Source of the DNA: Mucilaginibacter sp. L294
Lineage (GTDB): Bacteria; Bacteroidota; Bacteroidia; Sphingobacteriales; Sphingobacteriaceae
Length of the DNA stretch: 64,000 nt
Reading direction: 5' to 3'
NCBI RefSeq assembly: GCF_001636615.1
Contig: NZ_LGEK01000006.1
Coordinates: 1-64,000, forward strand
Made by a program: the position numbers and the translations under genes. The notes below the pieces were generated by a model that saw only the letters and a list, made by a program, of their open reading frames with translations, ran no database searches and had not been told where the DNA came from. How positions within the stretch are numbered: position 1 is the stretch's first letter; every line of letters begins with the position of its first letter. Of the stretch, positions 9,574 through 19,243 are shown in pieces.

Positions 9574-11031
9574 ATGAAATACCTATACCTTATCATATTA
9601 CTATCCATCGGCACCACCGCTTTTTGCAGCAGTGGCGCCGATACCCTGCGGCTTAGCTTGCAGGAGGTGGTTGAAATGGCCAAGAAAAACTCGATAGCCG
9701 CTAAACAAGCCACTACTGTGCGCGAAACCAAATACTGGCAGTGGCGTACTTTTAAATCAAACTATCAGCCGCAGTTGTCATTAACAGGCATTTTGCCGGG
9801 CTACAGCAAAACCTACACACAGGTGTTACAGCCAAACGGTACCATATTGTTTCAGCCTATACATAATGATAACTCGTCGTTACAGTTGGATTTTAGTCAG
9901 GGCATCACGGCAACAGGCGGTACCATTTATGGTACAACCCAAATGCAGCGTTTTTATGATTTCGACAGAAATAACGTGCTTTATAATGGGGTGCCTTACG
10001 CATTAGGGTACAGCCAGCCACTGTTTCAGTTTAATGCCTTGCGATGGGATAAAAAGATAGAGCCGTTAAAGTTTAATGAAAGCAAGCAGGCATACATCGA
10101 ATCGCAGGAACAGATAGCTTATACGGTAAGCGGTTATTTCTTTGATCTGCTTTTGGCGCAGGTGAACTTACAGATAGCGGAAACCAACTACACCAACACC
10201 CAAAAAATCCTGAAGATAGCGAAGCTAAAGTTCGACCTGGGGAAGGTATCAAAGAACGAAATATTACAGCTGCAACTGGAGCAATTGAATGCCCAAAAGG
10301 CAGTAGGTACCGCCAAACGTGATATGGAGATAGCCACGCTTACCCTGCGCAGTTACACGGGTATTGAAAGCGATGATAAGATAGCTTTAATGCTGCCCGG
10401 CTCGTCTATCAACATGACGGTATCTGCCGATAAGGTGCTGGCCGAAGCGTTTGATAACCGGTCGGACGCGATTGCCTTTGTACGCCGTATTGCCGAAGCC
10501 AAAAGGGATGTTGCCAAGGCAAAGGGGCAAAGCGGGCTGGTGGCTACACTTACTGCAAACCTGGGGTTCTCTAACAGCTCTCCTAAAATTTTGGATGTTT
10601 ATAAATCACCGCAAAACCAGCAGTTGCTGCAATTGCAATTCTCCATACCGGTAATGGATTGGGGGCGCTCTAAATCGCGCGTAAAAACGGCGCTGGCCAA
10701 TGAGCAGTTTACCCAGTATGCGGTTGAGCAGGACAAACAGACCTTTAAGCAGCAAATAGTAACCCAGGTAACGCTTTTTAATATGATGAAAGACCAATTG
10801 GTGTTTACCGCGCAGGCTGACAGTATCGCGTCAGAAAAGTACCAGATAGCCCGCGAACGCTATGTTTTAGGCGACCTAAGTATCACCGACCTGAGTATCG
10901 CTTTTGAAGAGAATGACCGGGCAAAGCGCGATTATGTTGCCGCCCTGCGCGATTTCTGGGGCGCTTACTACCAGCTGCGGTACCTGTCGCTTTACGACTT
11001 TGAAAAAAATCAAAAAATAACTTATAAATAA
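9574..11031 (+). CDS. TolC family outer-membrane efflux protein
   Basis: This is a 485-residue channel protein. A signal peptide (about residues 1-19) precedes LRLSLQEVVEMAKKNS, the usual beginning of the mature TolC family. Two helical repeats rich in Q, N and A follow (for example around residues 200-250 and 400-450), with strand-forming regions between. It lies between the adaptor and the ATPase genes, so it is very likely the dedicated outer-membrane exit of this pump. The length is normal for Bacteroidota members. Confidence 0.9.
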   Translation: MKYLYLIILLSIGTTAFCSSGADTLRLSLQEVVEMAKKNSIAAKQATTVRETKYWQWRTFKSNYQPQLSLTGILPGYSKTYTQVLQPNGTILFQPIHNDNSSLQLDFSQGITATGGTIYGTTQMQRFYDFDRNNVLYNGVPYALGYSQPLFQFNALRWDKKIEPLKFNESKQAYIESQEQIAYTVSGYFFDLLLAQVNLQIAETNYTNTQKILKIAKLKFDLGKVSKNEILQLQLEQLNAQKAVGTAKRDMEIATLTLRSYTGIESDDKIALMLPGSSINMTVSADKVLAEAFDNRSDAIAFVRRIAEAKRDVAKAKGQSGLVATLTANLGFSNSSPKILDVYKSPQNQQLLQLQFSIPVMDWGRSKSRVKTALANEQFTQYAVEQDKQTFKQQIVTQVTLFNMMKDQLVFTAQADSIASEKYQIARERYVLGDLSITDLSIAFEENDRAKRDYVAALRDFWGAYYQLRYLSLYDFEKNQKITYK

Positions 11032-11049
11032 AAACTCTAAATTAATCAC

Positions 11050-11715
11050 ATGATAAAATTAAACAATATTCAAAAAGTATATCGTACAGATACTATTGAA
11101 ACACTGGCACTTAATGGCATTAACCTTGAAATTGCCGAAGGCGAATTTTTATCTATCATGGGCCCATCGGGTTGCGGCAAAAGTACGCTGCTAAACATTA
11201 TGGGCCTGCTTGATGAACCATCTAAGGGCGATATCAGCATTGCCGGGCAAACTACCGATCGCTTTAACGATAAGCAACTGGCCAAATTCCGTAACCAAAA
11301 GCTGGGGTTTATATTCCAGAGTTACCACCTGATAGGCGATTTGCAGGTAATAGATAATGTAGAACTGCCTTTACTATACCGTGATACTACTGCGAAGGAG
11401 CGCAGGCGTTTGGCAACCGAAGCATTGGAAAAGGTAGGGTTGAGCAATCGCTTGAAACACTTCCCCAAGCAATTATCTGGCGGGCAGCGCCAGCGGGTAG
11501 CCATAGCGCGTGCTATTGTAGGTAACCCCCAAATTATACTGGCCGATGAGCCTACCGGTAACCTGGATAGCGCCATGGGTAACGAGATAATGGAAATACT
11601 ATTGCAGCTTAACCGTAATGATGGCACTACCATAGTAATGGTTACACACGATGAAAATATGGCGCAAAAAACCCACAGTTTGGTAAGGTTGTTTGATGGC
11701 TCGCAGGTTCAATAA
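11050..11715 (+). CDS. ABC transporter ATP-binding protein, MacB/LolD type
   Basis: This 221-residue cytosolic ATPase has Walker A GPSGCGKST, Q-loop region FIFQSYHLI, signature LSGGQRQRVAIARA, Walker B IILADEPTGNLD and the H-loop VTHDE. It belongs to the MacB/LolD/FtsE group, which powers mechanotransmission exporters rather than substrate import. Here the ATPase is a separate polypeptide, unlike the fused E. coli MacB, and the two downstream permeases should form its membrane partner. Confidence 0.93.
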   Translation: MIKLNNIQKVYRTDTIETLALNGINLEIAEGEFLSIMGPSGCGKSTLLNIMGLLDEPSKGDISIAGQTTDRFNDKQLAKFRNQKLGFIFQSYHLIGDLQVIDNVELPLLYRDTTAKERRRLATEALEKVGLSNRLKHFPKQLSGGQRQRVAIARAIVGNPQIILADEPTGNLDSAMGNEIMEILLQLNRNDGTTIVMVTHDENMAQKTHSLVRLFDGSQVQ

Positions 11716-11740
11716 TTCATTAGCCTAAACAAAAAAGATC

Positions 11741-12979
11741 ATGTTAAAAAATTACTTCAAAATAGCCATAGCGGTGCTAAAGCGCAGAAAGTTTTTCACT
11801 TTCATCAGCTTATTTGGCATCAGCTTTACCCTTACCGTATTAATGGTATTAACCGCTTTTATTGATAGGGTGGGCAATTCAAACTATCCTGATAAAAAAC
11901 GTGACCGATCATTATATATCCTTAATATGGAAATGACGGGTTCTAAAACTCACGCGATGACCAAGGGGCCACACTCTTTTTACTTTTTAGATCATTACAC
12001 TAAAGGTTTAAAAACGCCGGTAAAAATAGCCATATCATCAATGTTTGATTTTTCGAGCGCTTATGTAAATAATAAAAAAGTACCTATCAGCCTAAAATTT
12101 ACTAATGCCGATTACTGGAATGTTTTAGATTACGATTTTTTGGAAGGCAAACCATTTGGTAAGCAGCAGGTAGATAATGCCGAAAAAGTTGCTGTGATAT
12201 CTGAGGATACCAAAAACGCCTACTTTGGCGAAGCGCCATCTGTAGTAGGTAAATATATAGAGGTTGATAATATTAAATACCGGGTAAGCGGAGTGGTAAA
12301 AAATGTGCCTATCACGCAATTAACCATGTATGGCGATATGTATCTGCCATATACCGTATCAAAAAATAATTACGCAAAAGACAGGGAGCTTAACGGAAAT
12401 TTCTCGGGCATACTGCTGGCAAAATCTGCAGACGACCTGCCCAAAATGCAAAAGGAATATTTGAATATGGTATCGCGGATAAAAATTACCGATAAGGAAT
12501 TTGACCACCTGTATAGCTTTGCCGATACTTACTTTACAAGTTTAATAAGAATAATTCTTGGCAATGGCCCCGACTCCGGTATCTCAAAAATGATTATCGG
12601 CCTTAGCATATTTGTATTCCTTTTTATGCTGCTGCCAACAATTAACTTGGTTAATATAAATATTACCCGCATTATGGAACGCTCGTCAGAGATTGGTGTA
12701 CGCAAGGCCTTTGGCGCATCGTCGCAAACATTGGTTTACCAGTTTATTGTGGAGAATATAATTTTAACCCTGCTGGGCGGGCTGATAGGAGTGGTGCTTT
12801 CTGTAATAGTTATGCAGATCATTAATAGCTCGGGGCTTATAGCCAACCTTAATCTCAGCCTTAATTATATGGTGCTTTTTTGCAGTTTGCTGGCTTGTTT
12901 GGTATTTGGGTTATTATCCGGCGTGTACCCGGCGTGGCGTATGTCGCGGTTAAACGTAGTTAACGCCTTAAAGGCATAG
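11741..12979 (+). CDS. ABC transporter permease, MacB/FtsX type (first subunit)
   Basis: A 412-residue permease with one N-terminal transmembrane helix (about residues 18-40), a large periplasmic MacB_PCD-like domain (about 45-285), and three C-terminal helices in an FtsX domain. The coupling segment RSSEIGVRKAFGAS is typical and the end reads YPAWRMSRLNVVNALKA. Together with the next gene it likely forms a heterodimer. The small peptide, drug or signal it exports cannot be told from sequence. Confidence 0.9.
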   Translation: MLKNYFKIAIAVLKRRKFFTFISLFGISFTLTVLMVLTAFIDRVGNSNYPDKKRDRSLYILNMEMTGSKTHAMTKGPHSFYFLDHYTKGLKTPVKIAISSMFDFSSAYVNNKKVPISLKFTNADYWNVLDYDFLEGKPFGKQQVDNAEKVAVISEDTKNAYFGEAPSVVGKYIEVDNIKYRVSGVVKNVPITQLTMYGDMYLPYTVSKNNYAKDRELNGNFSGILLAKSADDLPKMQKEYLNMVSRIKITDKEFDHLYSFADTYFTSLIRIILGNGPDSGISKMIIGLSIFVFLFMLLPTINLVNINITRIMERSSEIGVRKAFGASSQTLVYQFIVENIILTLLGGLIGVVLSVIVMQIINSSGLIANLNLSLNYMVLFCSLLACLVFGLLSGVYPAWRMSRLNVVNALKA

Positions 12980-13008
12980 TACATTAATTAACATTTAAAT
13001 AAAATATT

Positions 13009-14190
13009 ATGATTAAGCATTTGTTTAAGCTGATCTGGAATAAAAAGAAGCAAAACTTTTTACTCATTACCGAGATATTGGTATCCTTCATGGTAATATT
13101 TGCGGTGTTTACCCTGGTGGTGAATTACTATCAGCATTATAAACAACCCATGGGGTTTGAATCTGACCGTGTATGGGTTATCAATTATCAGAGCGACGTT
13201 AACATCAAGGATAAAGATTCATTAGATGTATACTATAAAACCATATTGGGCAATATAAAGGCTATGCCGCAGGTGCAGGAAGCAAGTTTCGCCAGCTCGA
13301 ACGTGCCGTTTTCGGCCAATACGCATATGAACAATGTAGATTATAAGAAAACGCATGTTAACCGTGTTAACTATTATACCGCCGGTGATACCTACGATAA
13401 GGTATTAGGTATGAAAGTGACCGAAGGCCGCTGGTTTGGTAAACAAGATGATGCCGCAACAGTTAGGCCAATGATTATAAACCGCACTTTAAGGCAGCAA
13501 CTGTTTGGTAGCGGCAAGGCCCTTGGCGAAAAAGTTGGCGATGATAACAGTAACAAAATGGTTATTATAGGTGTTGTAGAAGATGTAAAAGCCAAAGGTG
13601 ATTATCAGGAGGGCGGGTTTGCCATGTATAAACGTATTGATACTTCATCAAACGATGGCAGGGGCAGGATATTAGTAAAAGTGAATACTAATGCCGATGC
13701 CGCTTTTGAAAGCCGTTTGTATAAACTAATGGCAAGTAACGCTAACAATTCGGGCATTGAGATAGAGCACCTTACAGATAAGCGTAAAACCATCAATAGT
13801 ACTACACTTATACCAATGATAATTTTACTTATTGTAGCCTGTTTTCTCATCATTAATGTGGCTTTAGGCTTGTTTGGTGTGCTTTGGTATAATATAAACA
13901 AGCGCAAAGGCGAAATAGGCTTACGCAGGGCAATTGGCGCAAGCGGTAATTCTGTATCATGGCAATTGGTAACAGAATCTATGATACTGGCTACATTGTC
14001 GCTTATTATAGGGGCATTTTTCGCGGTGCAGTTCCCGCTGTTGAATGTATTTGACTTGCCTGCAAGTGTTTATCTGGTGGCAATACTTTTGTCGGTAATA
14101 TTTATTTACCTGCTGGTGCTGGTGTGCTCGTTATATCCCGGCAAACAGGCTTCGGCAATTTTACCGGCAGTTGCTTTACATGAAGAATAA
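13009..14190 (+). CDS. ABC transporter permease, MacB/FtsX type (second subunit)
   Basis: This 393-residue protein is built like its upstream neighbour: N-terminal helix, periplasmic domain (about residues 45-265), then three C-terminal helices with coupling segment KRKGEIGLRRAIGAS. The two permeases are clearly related but diverged, which fits a heterodimeric exporter sharing the single ATPase. It lies 18 bases upstream of the response-regulator gene, so pump and control genes are probably one transcript. Confidence 0.9.
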   Translation: MIKHLFKLIWNKKKQNFLLITEILVSFMVIFAVFTLVVNYYQHYKQPMGFESDRVWVINYQSDVNIKDKDSLDVYYKTILGNIKAMPQVQEASFASSNVPFSANTHMNNVDYKKTHVNRVNYYTAGDTYDKVLGMKVTEGRWFGKQDDAATVRPMIINRTLRQQLFGSGKALGEKVGDDNSNKMVIIGVVEDVKAKGDYQEGGFAMYKRIDTSSNDGRGRILVKVNTNADAAFESRLYKLMASNANNSGIEIEHLTDKRKTINSTTLIPMIILLIVACFLIINVALGLFGVLWYNINKRKGEIGLRRAIGASGNSVSWQLVTESMILATLSLIIGAFFAVQFPLLNVFDLPASVYLVAILLSVIFIYLLVLVCSLYPGKQASAILPAVALHEE

Positions 14191-14208
14191 TACTTTAGAT
14201 TTGGCTAT

Positions 14209-15582
14209 ATGATACTGGTTATTGATGATGATATTGCTGTACGCACCTCACTGCTACTGTTGCTGAAAAGCCAAAAGTATGAGGTTACGGGTGCCGAAAC
14301 ACCGGCCGAGGCTTTAAAGATCATAAAAAGCAACGTGCCGCAGCTTATTATCCTCGACCTGAATTTTTCTATCAGTACATCGGGCGAAGAGGGTATGGTT
14401 TTGCTTGCGCAGATAAAAAAGCTGGAATCCAATATCCCCATTATCCTGATAACAGGCTGGGGTAGTATTAACCTGGCCGTACAAGGCATGAAATTGGGTG
14501 CTAACGATTTTATTAATAAACCCTGGGACAACGGGCACCTGCTGCAATCAGTAAAAACATTAATAGACCTGCAGGAGCAAAAGGAAGTAAGCCTTACCCG
14601 CAAACAATTAGATAAAGAGTATAACTTTCGGCATATTATTGGCGAGGACCCGCAGATGCTGCAAATACTGGAAACCATTGGCCGGGTTGCCGCTACCGAT
14701 GCCTCCATACTAATCATGGGCGAGAGCGGTACCGGTAAGGAACTGATAGCCGAGGCTGTGCACCAGAACAGCCTTCGGGCTAACAAGCCTTTTATTAAGG
14801 TGAATTTGGGCGGTATCTCTACCTCGTTGTTTGAGAGCGAGATGTTTGGGCATATCCGCGGGGCATTTACCGATGCGCGGTTTGACAGGGCAGGGCGCTT
14901 TGAACTGGCTAACAAGGGTACCATATTTTTAGATGAAATTGGCGACCTGGATGCTGGCAGCCAGGTAAAACTGCTGCGGGTATTGCAGGACAGGACTTAC
15001 GAGGTGCTTGGCAGCAGCCGTACCAAAACAGTTGATGTACGCATAGTTTGCGCCACCAATAAAAACCTGAACCAAATGGTGAGCAGCAGCACTTTCCGCG
15101 AGGATCTGTTGTATCGCATCAACCTGATAACTATCACCCTGCCTGCCCTGCGTGATAGGCCTGGTGATATACCTTTATTGGTAAACTTCTTCATCAATAA
15201 CCTCAAACAGATCTACAACCGGCCGCAGCTTAACGTATCAAAAGCGGCTATGAAATGGCTGCAGCAACTGCCGCTTCCGGGCAATATCAGGCAGTTGAAA
15301 AACCTGGTAGAACGCTCTATATTGGTAAGCAAGGGCAACGAACTGGGCATTGATGATTTTAAATCGCAGTTAGAGCAATCGCCTGTAAAGCAAGGTAACG
15401 CTAAGGTGCCTGCCGTTGGCAGTATAACGCTGGAGGAGATGGAAATTGAAATGATAAAAAAGGCGATGCTTTATCATAAAAATAAGGTGGCCAAAGCTGC
15501 AACGGCACTGGGGCTTACCCGTAGCGCCCTATACCGGCGATTAGATAAGTTTGAGATTCCCTACGATGAAACTGAGGACTAA
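14209..15582 (+). CDS. Sigma-54-dependent NtrC-type response regulator
   Basis: This 457-residue regulator has a receiver domain (about 1-120) with phospho-acceptor Asp50 in LIILDLN, an AAA+ domain (about 140-370) with GESGTGKE and IFLDEIGDL, and a Fis-type helix-turn-helix at the end (KVAKAATALGLTRSALYRRL). The sigma-54 contact loop reads GAFTDA rather than GAFTGA, a variant also known in other Bacteroidota. It most likely activates the efflux operon in which it lies, from the palindrome at 8204-8223. The downstream kinase gene overlaps it by 17 bases. Confidence 0.93.
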   Translation: MILVIDDDIAVRTSLLLLLKSQKYEVTGAETPAEALKIIKSNVPQLIILDLNFSISTSGEEGMVLLAQIKKLESNIPIILITGWGSINLAVQGMKLGANDFINKPWDNGHLLQSVKTLIDLQEQKEVSLTRKQLDKEYNFRHIIGEDPQMLQILETIGRVAATDASILIMGESGTGKELIAEAVHQNSLRANKPFIKVNLGGISTSLFESEMFGHIRGAFTDARFDRAGRFELANKGTIFLDEIGDLDAGSQVKLLRVLQDRTYEVLGSSRTKTVDVRIVCATNKNLNQMVSSSTFREDLLYRINLITITLPALRDRPGDIPLLVNFFINNLKQIYNRPQLNVSKAAMKWLQQLPLPGNIRQLKNLVERSILVSKGNELGIDDFKSQLEQSPVKQGNAKVPAVGSITLEEMEIEMIKKAMLYHKNKVAKAATALGLTRSALYRRLDKFEIPYDETED

Positions 15583-16864
15583 ATACATCCTTTTTGTAAC
15601 CATTCTGCACCTGCTCACCCTTGGGCTTACTTTCTTTATTTTTAATGAGAAAAGGGTTTACTTTATCGCATCCGAGGTATTCATCATCATATCCCTGGTT
15701 ATTGCCATAAGGCTTTACGGTCAGCTTATACGACCCATAAAGCTGCTTTTACAAGGGATTGATGCCCTGAAGGACCGCGATTTTAATGTTAAATTTTTGC
15801 CTACAGGTAAGCACGAGGTAGACCAACTCATAAACGTATACAACCAAATGATAGACCAGTTAAGAACCGAGCGTACCCAGCAGGAAGAACAGCATTTTTT
15901 CCTGGAGAAGCTTATCTATACTTCGCCAACAGGTATTATCATTTTGGATTATAATGAGCTGGTACAGCAAATAAACCCGAAGGCTTTACAGATCCTTGGG
16001 ATGGATGAAAAGGAACTCGTTGGCAACAATATTAAAGAGTTACAACACCCGCTTTTTGAACAGGCCAGGGCGTTAAAAGCCGGCGAAACCATTACTGTTA
16101 AGCTTAGCGGTATTACTACCTACAAGCTACAAAAATCGCATTTTATTGACAGGGGCTTTCAGCGCGATTTTATTATGATAGAGGAACTTACCGCCGAGAT
16201 ACTGGCTGCCGAAAAAAACACTTATGGTAAGGTGATCCGTATGATGGCGCACGAGGTGAATAACACCGTGGGGCCGGTAAACTCCATCATCCAGTCAACC
16301 CTTAAAAATGACGAATTGTGGCACAATCAAACCGATAATCAGTTAAATAATGCCCTGCAGGTAGCTTTCGACCGCAACCAGAACCTGAACTACTTTATGC
16401 GCAACTTTGCCGACCTGGTGAAACTGCCCGAAGCCAATAAAAAACAGACCGACCTGAATCAATTACTGCATGCTATTATTCAATTAATGCGGGTAAAGGC
16501 GCAAGAGAATAAGATCAGTTTGGTTTACCAACCGCTGCCACAGCCATTTTATATTACCGCCGATGTACAGCAGATGGAACAGGCGTTGATCAATATTGTA
16601 AAAAACGCCATCGAATCTATTGGAAACAATGGCGTTGTTGAATTTAAGGTAGATGTTAAAACCCGGCAGTTGATAATTTTAGATGATGGTAAAGGTATCA
16701 GCGCCGAGCAAAGTTTGCAGCTTTTTACCCCGTTTTACAGTACCAAAAAGGATGGGCAGGGTATAGGCCTTACTTTAGTGCGAGAGATAATGCTGAACCA
16801 CGGCTACGAGTTTTCGCTTAAAACCATAGGAGAAAAGCAAACCGTTTTTACCATCAGTTTTTAA
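15566..16864 (+). CDS. Sensor histidine kinase paired with the NtrC-type regulator
   Basis: This 432-residue membrane kinase has two closely spaced N-terminal helices (about residues 7-50), a HAMP-like segment, a PAS-like domain (about 110-190) and a histidine kinase core. The phospho-acceptor is His229 in MAHEVNN, an N-box-like NIVKNAIES follows, and the G-boxes are LDDGKGIS and GQGIGLTLVREI. With almost no periplasmic loop it may sense a membrane or cytosolic signal. The ATG at 15566 overlaps the regulator gene by 17 bases, so the two are translationally linked. Confidence 0.92.
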   Translation: MKLRTKYILFVTILHLLTLGLTFFIFNEKRVYFIASEVFIIISLVIAIRLYGQLIRPIKLLLQGIDALKDRDFNVKFLPTGKHEVDQLINVYNQMIDQLRTERTQQEEQHFFLEKLIYTSPTGIIILDYNELVQQINPKALQILGMDEKELVGNNIKELQHPLFEQARALKAGETITVKLSGITTYKLQKSHFIDRGFQRDFIMIEELTAEILAAEKNTYGKVIRMMAHEVNNTVGPVNSIIQSTLKNDELWHNQTDNQLNNALQVAFDRNQNLNYFMRNFADLVKLPEANKKQTDLNQLLHAIIQLMRVKAQENKISLVYQPLPQPFYITADVQQMEQALINIVKNAIESIGNNGVVEFKVDVKTRQLIILDDGKGISAEQSLQLFTPFYSTKKDGQGIGLTLVREIMLNHGYEFSLKTIGEKQTVFTISF

Positions 16865-17601
16865 CGCATAGCCACAAGCATCACAATGCTCATGGCTATC
16901 ATCAAAGCGTCTTCAATAATGGTAACGGTGCTCATGGGCAGGTTAAAAACCGCGCCAAGGCAGGCACATTTTATCTTACGTTTGTTTAATACGCTTTGCA
17001 GCACACCTATGATGCTGATGCTCATTACTACAAGCGTTACCACATTGGTTAGTACTGGGTTAAAACCCACCGCGAACGCCAGCCCTAAAGCCAGTTCCAC
17101 AAAAACATAGATGTATCCCCAGGCTTTAAATTTTTTAGCTACAATATCATACATGCTATAGCTATCGGCGAAGCCAGTGATATCAAGCATCTTAAAGAAG
17201 GAGAACACCAGGAAAAAGCCGCTCATAAATATGCGCATGCCCGTCATCCAGCCAAAACCGCCTGTAACCGAGATTAAAACAGATACCAGCGATACATATC
17301 CAAATATCAGTAATACGGGTTTGTAGGTTTCCCAAAACGAGCGTTTATCCTCCTCGTCCATACTAAAAGCCGGGGTAGGTGCATGATGTTGGTGCATTTC
17401 TGAAAGTGCATATTTTGGATATGGCGCTAAGGCGGCTTGTAGCGTTTGCGTATCTACATGGTGGCTCATCGTGATATAGGCTTTGCTATTGGCCAGGTCT
17501 ATGTCCACTCCGGTTATACCCGGTATGTTTGATAATAAGCTATTTACTTTTGCCTGGCAGCCGGTACAGGTCATGCCGGTAATGTTATAGGAATGTGTCA
17601 T
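16861..17601 (-). CDS. Heavy-metal-associated domain fused to MauE/DoxX-like membrane domain
   Basis: A 246-residue protein. The N-terminal HMA domain (about residues 1-65) carries the metal-binding GMTCTGC motif. A His-rich linker (MHQHHAP) precedes an integral membrane domain with four or five helices resembling MauE/DoxX proteins, and KRKIKCACLG may be a second thiol site. It probably handles copper or a similar thiophilic metal at the inner membrane; the metal is inferred. The stop codon overlaps the convergent kinase stop by three bases. The start at 17601 directly precedes the HMA strand. Confidence 0.82.
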   Translation of the reverse strand: MTHSYNITGMTCTGCQAKVNSLLSNIPGITGVDIDLANSKAYITMSHHVDTQTLQAALAPYPKYALSEMHQHHAPTPAFSMDEEDKRSFWETYKPVLLIFGYVSLVSVLISVTGGFGWMTGMRIFMSGFFLVFSFFKMLDITGFADSYSMYDIVAKKFKAWGYIYVFVELALGLAFAVGFNPVLTNVVTLVVMSISIIGVLQSVLNKRKIKCACLGAVFNLPMSTVTIIEDALMIAMSIVMLVAMR

Positions 17602-17682
17602 TGTGTTTGAATTTTTATAACACAAATGTACGGGTGCACTGCAGGCCGGATGTTACGTAATTACGGGAATGGTTTATAACAT

Positions 17683-18243
17683 TTACAGGTCTTCTATATT
17701 GCGGCGCTTGTTCTCTTTTAATGACCTGTAGAAAGTGGGGGTTAAGCCTGTTTGTTTTTTAAATTGCGACGATAGATAGGCGACACTGCTATAACCAAGC
17801 TGGTTGGCAATTTGCGATAAGGTAAGCTCATCGTACATCATCAGTTCTTTTACCTTCTCTATTTTTTGGGCGATGAGGTATTTCTCAATAGTGCTGCCCT
17901 CAACTTCCGAAAACAGGTTGCTGAGGTAGCCATAATCATAATTGAGTTGGCCGGAGAGATAATCGGACAGGTTGAGATTAGTTTGTTCTTCGCTATAGTG
18001 GATAAGATTAACTATAGCCGTTTTTATTTGTTCAATAATGCGGCCTTTACGGTCGTCAATAATCTCGAAACCCAATAGTTTGAGGTTATCATTTAACTGT
18101 TGTACCGCGTTTTTATCCGGCTCGTCGCTTATTTCAACTTCGCCCAGTTCTACTGATACGGGGTGCATGCCCACTTTTTCAAGCTCGGCTTTAACCACCA
18201 TTTTGCAGCGGCTGCAAACCATATTTTTAATGTAGAATTTCAT
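17683..18243 (-). CDS. AraC-type regulator with HMA-like metal-binding N-terminus
   Basis: This 186-residue regulator has an N-terminal ferredoxin-like HMA segment of about 65 residues, with the Cys pair in MVCSRCK. The C-terminal AraC helix-turn-helix pair spans about 85-178 (LSQIANQLGYSSVAYLSSQF, then KKQTGLTP). The sensor domain is of the same fold as that of the downstream HMA-MauE protein. It is likely a direct metal sensor controlling that gene, 81 bases away on the same strand. Copper is the most likely ligand by family analogy. Confidence 0.83.
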   Translation of the reverse strand: MKFYIKNMVCSRCKMVVKAELEKVGMHPVSVELGEVEISDEPDKNAVQQLNDNLKLLGFEIIDDRKGRIIEQIKTAIVNLIHYSEEQTNLNLSDYLSGQLNYDYGYLSNLFSEVEGSTIEKYLIAQKIEKVKELMMYDELTLSQIANQLGYSSVAYLSSQFKKQTGLTPTFYRSLKENKRRNIEDL

Positions 18244-18336
18244 CCCCCTAATTTAGCGATAACAGATTTAACTAACGGTAAGGCATAGTATTTTGACAAA
18301 TACTTGCGTAAATTTACTTAACCAAGTAAACCAATT

Positions 18337-19179
18337 ATGGCAACTCAAGTATTATCGGCAGATCAGATAGCGGCTTATCATCATGATGGCTATATCGTAA
18401 TCAAAGACTTTTGTTCGGCAGCGGAGATCGACAGGCTGTACACAACCGCACTGAATGATGATGCCATGCGTAAAAACGCCCTTGACCTGAACGACCAAAG
18501 CGGCAAAAAAACGCGGCTGTCGTTATGGTTTACCCCCGGTAGTGATGTGTTTGGTTATTTAACCCGCAGCCAAAGAATGATAACGCCTGTTCATCAGTTA
18601 ATGGATGGCGATGCACCTGTTTGCCACTTTCATTCTAAGCTGATGCAAAAGGAACCAAAAGTTGGCGGCGCCTGGGAGTGGCACCAGGATTATGGTTACT
18701 GGTATAAAAATCAGTTTATGTTCCCGGATCAGTTGATGAGTGTAATGGTAGCGCTTACCAAAGCCAATAAAGAAAATGGCTGCCTGCAGGTGATCAAAGG
18801 TTCACATAAACTCGGTAGGGTGAACCATGGCTTCTCTGGCGAGCAGGTGGGTGCGGATATGACCATGGTAAACAACGCCCTGCAAACTATGGAATTGGTA
18901 TATTGCGAGCTGGAGCCCGGCGACGCCCTGCTGTTTCACAGTAATCTGTTGCACCGGTCGGAAGCTAATTTATCTGACGGGCCGCGCTGGTCTGTTATAT
19001 CCTGCTATTCGCGGCAAAGCAACCTGGCCTATAACGAAACATCAACCTCGTGGAAAACGCCTGTAGCGGTTGTGCCAGATGAAGCTATACTACACTGGGA
19101 TGCAGGCTCACTCTCTAACAATGATTTCCTGGCCAAAGAGAACGACCCGGCTTTGAAAGAAACCGGGTGGGAGAAGTAG
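18337..19179 (+). CDS. Phytanoyl-CoA dioxygenase (PhyH) family protein
   Basis: A 280-residue Fe(II)/2-oxoglutarate-dependent oxygenase. The facial triad is visible as His and Asp in WEWHQDYGYW and a distal His in NLLHRSEAN. The 2-oxoglutarate-binding Arg is probably the one in GPRWSVISCY. The N-terminus AAYHHDGYIVIKDFCS is the standard PhyH opening. The substrate is unknown; family members hydroxylate fatty acyl, amino-acid or ectoine-type substrates. The gene is flanked by a repeat-rich gap and appears monocistronic. Confidence 0.88.
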   Translation: MATQVLSADQIAAYHHDGYIVIKDFCSAAEIDRLYTTALNDDAMRKNALDLNDQSGKKTRLSLWFTPGSDVFGYLTRSQRMITPVHQLMDGDAPVCHFHSKLMQKEPKVGGAWEWHQDYGYWYKNQFMFPDQLMSVMVALTKANKENGCLQVIKGSHKLGRVNHGFSGEQVGADMTMVNNALQTMELVYCELEPGDALLFHSNLLHRSEANLSDGPRWSVISCYSRQSNLAYNETSTSWKTPVAVVPDEAILHWDAGSLSNNDFLAKENDPALKETGWEK

Positions 19180-19243
19180 GGGCCGATATTAAGCCTTCAA
19201 AAGATTAATAACCCAGAAGTAGACACAGATTATTTTGCACCAA

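Noticed and set aside
18292..18316. TTTG/TAAATTTA promoter before the PhyH gene
   Set aside because: The boxes are only 13 bases apart, too close for the Bacteroidota consensus.
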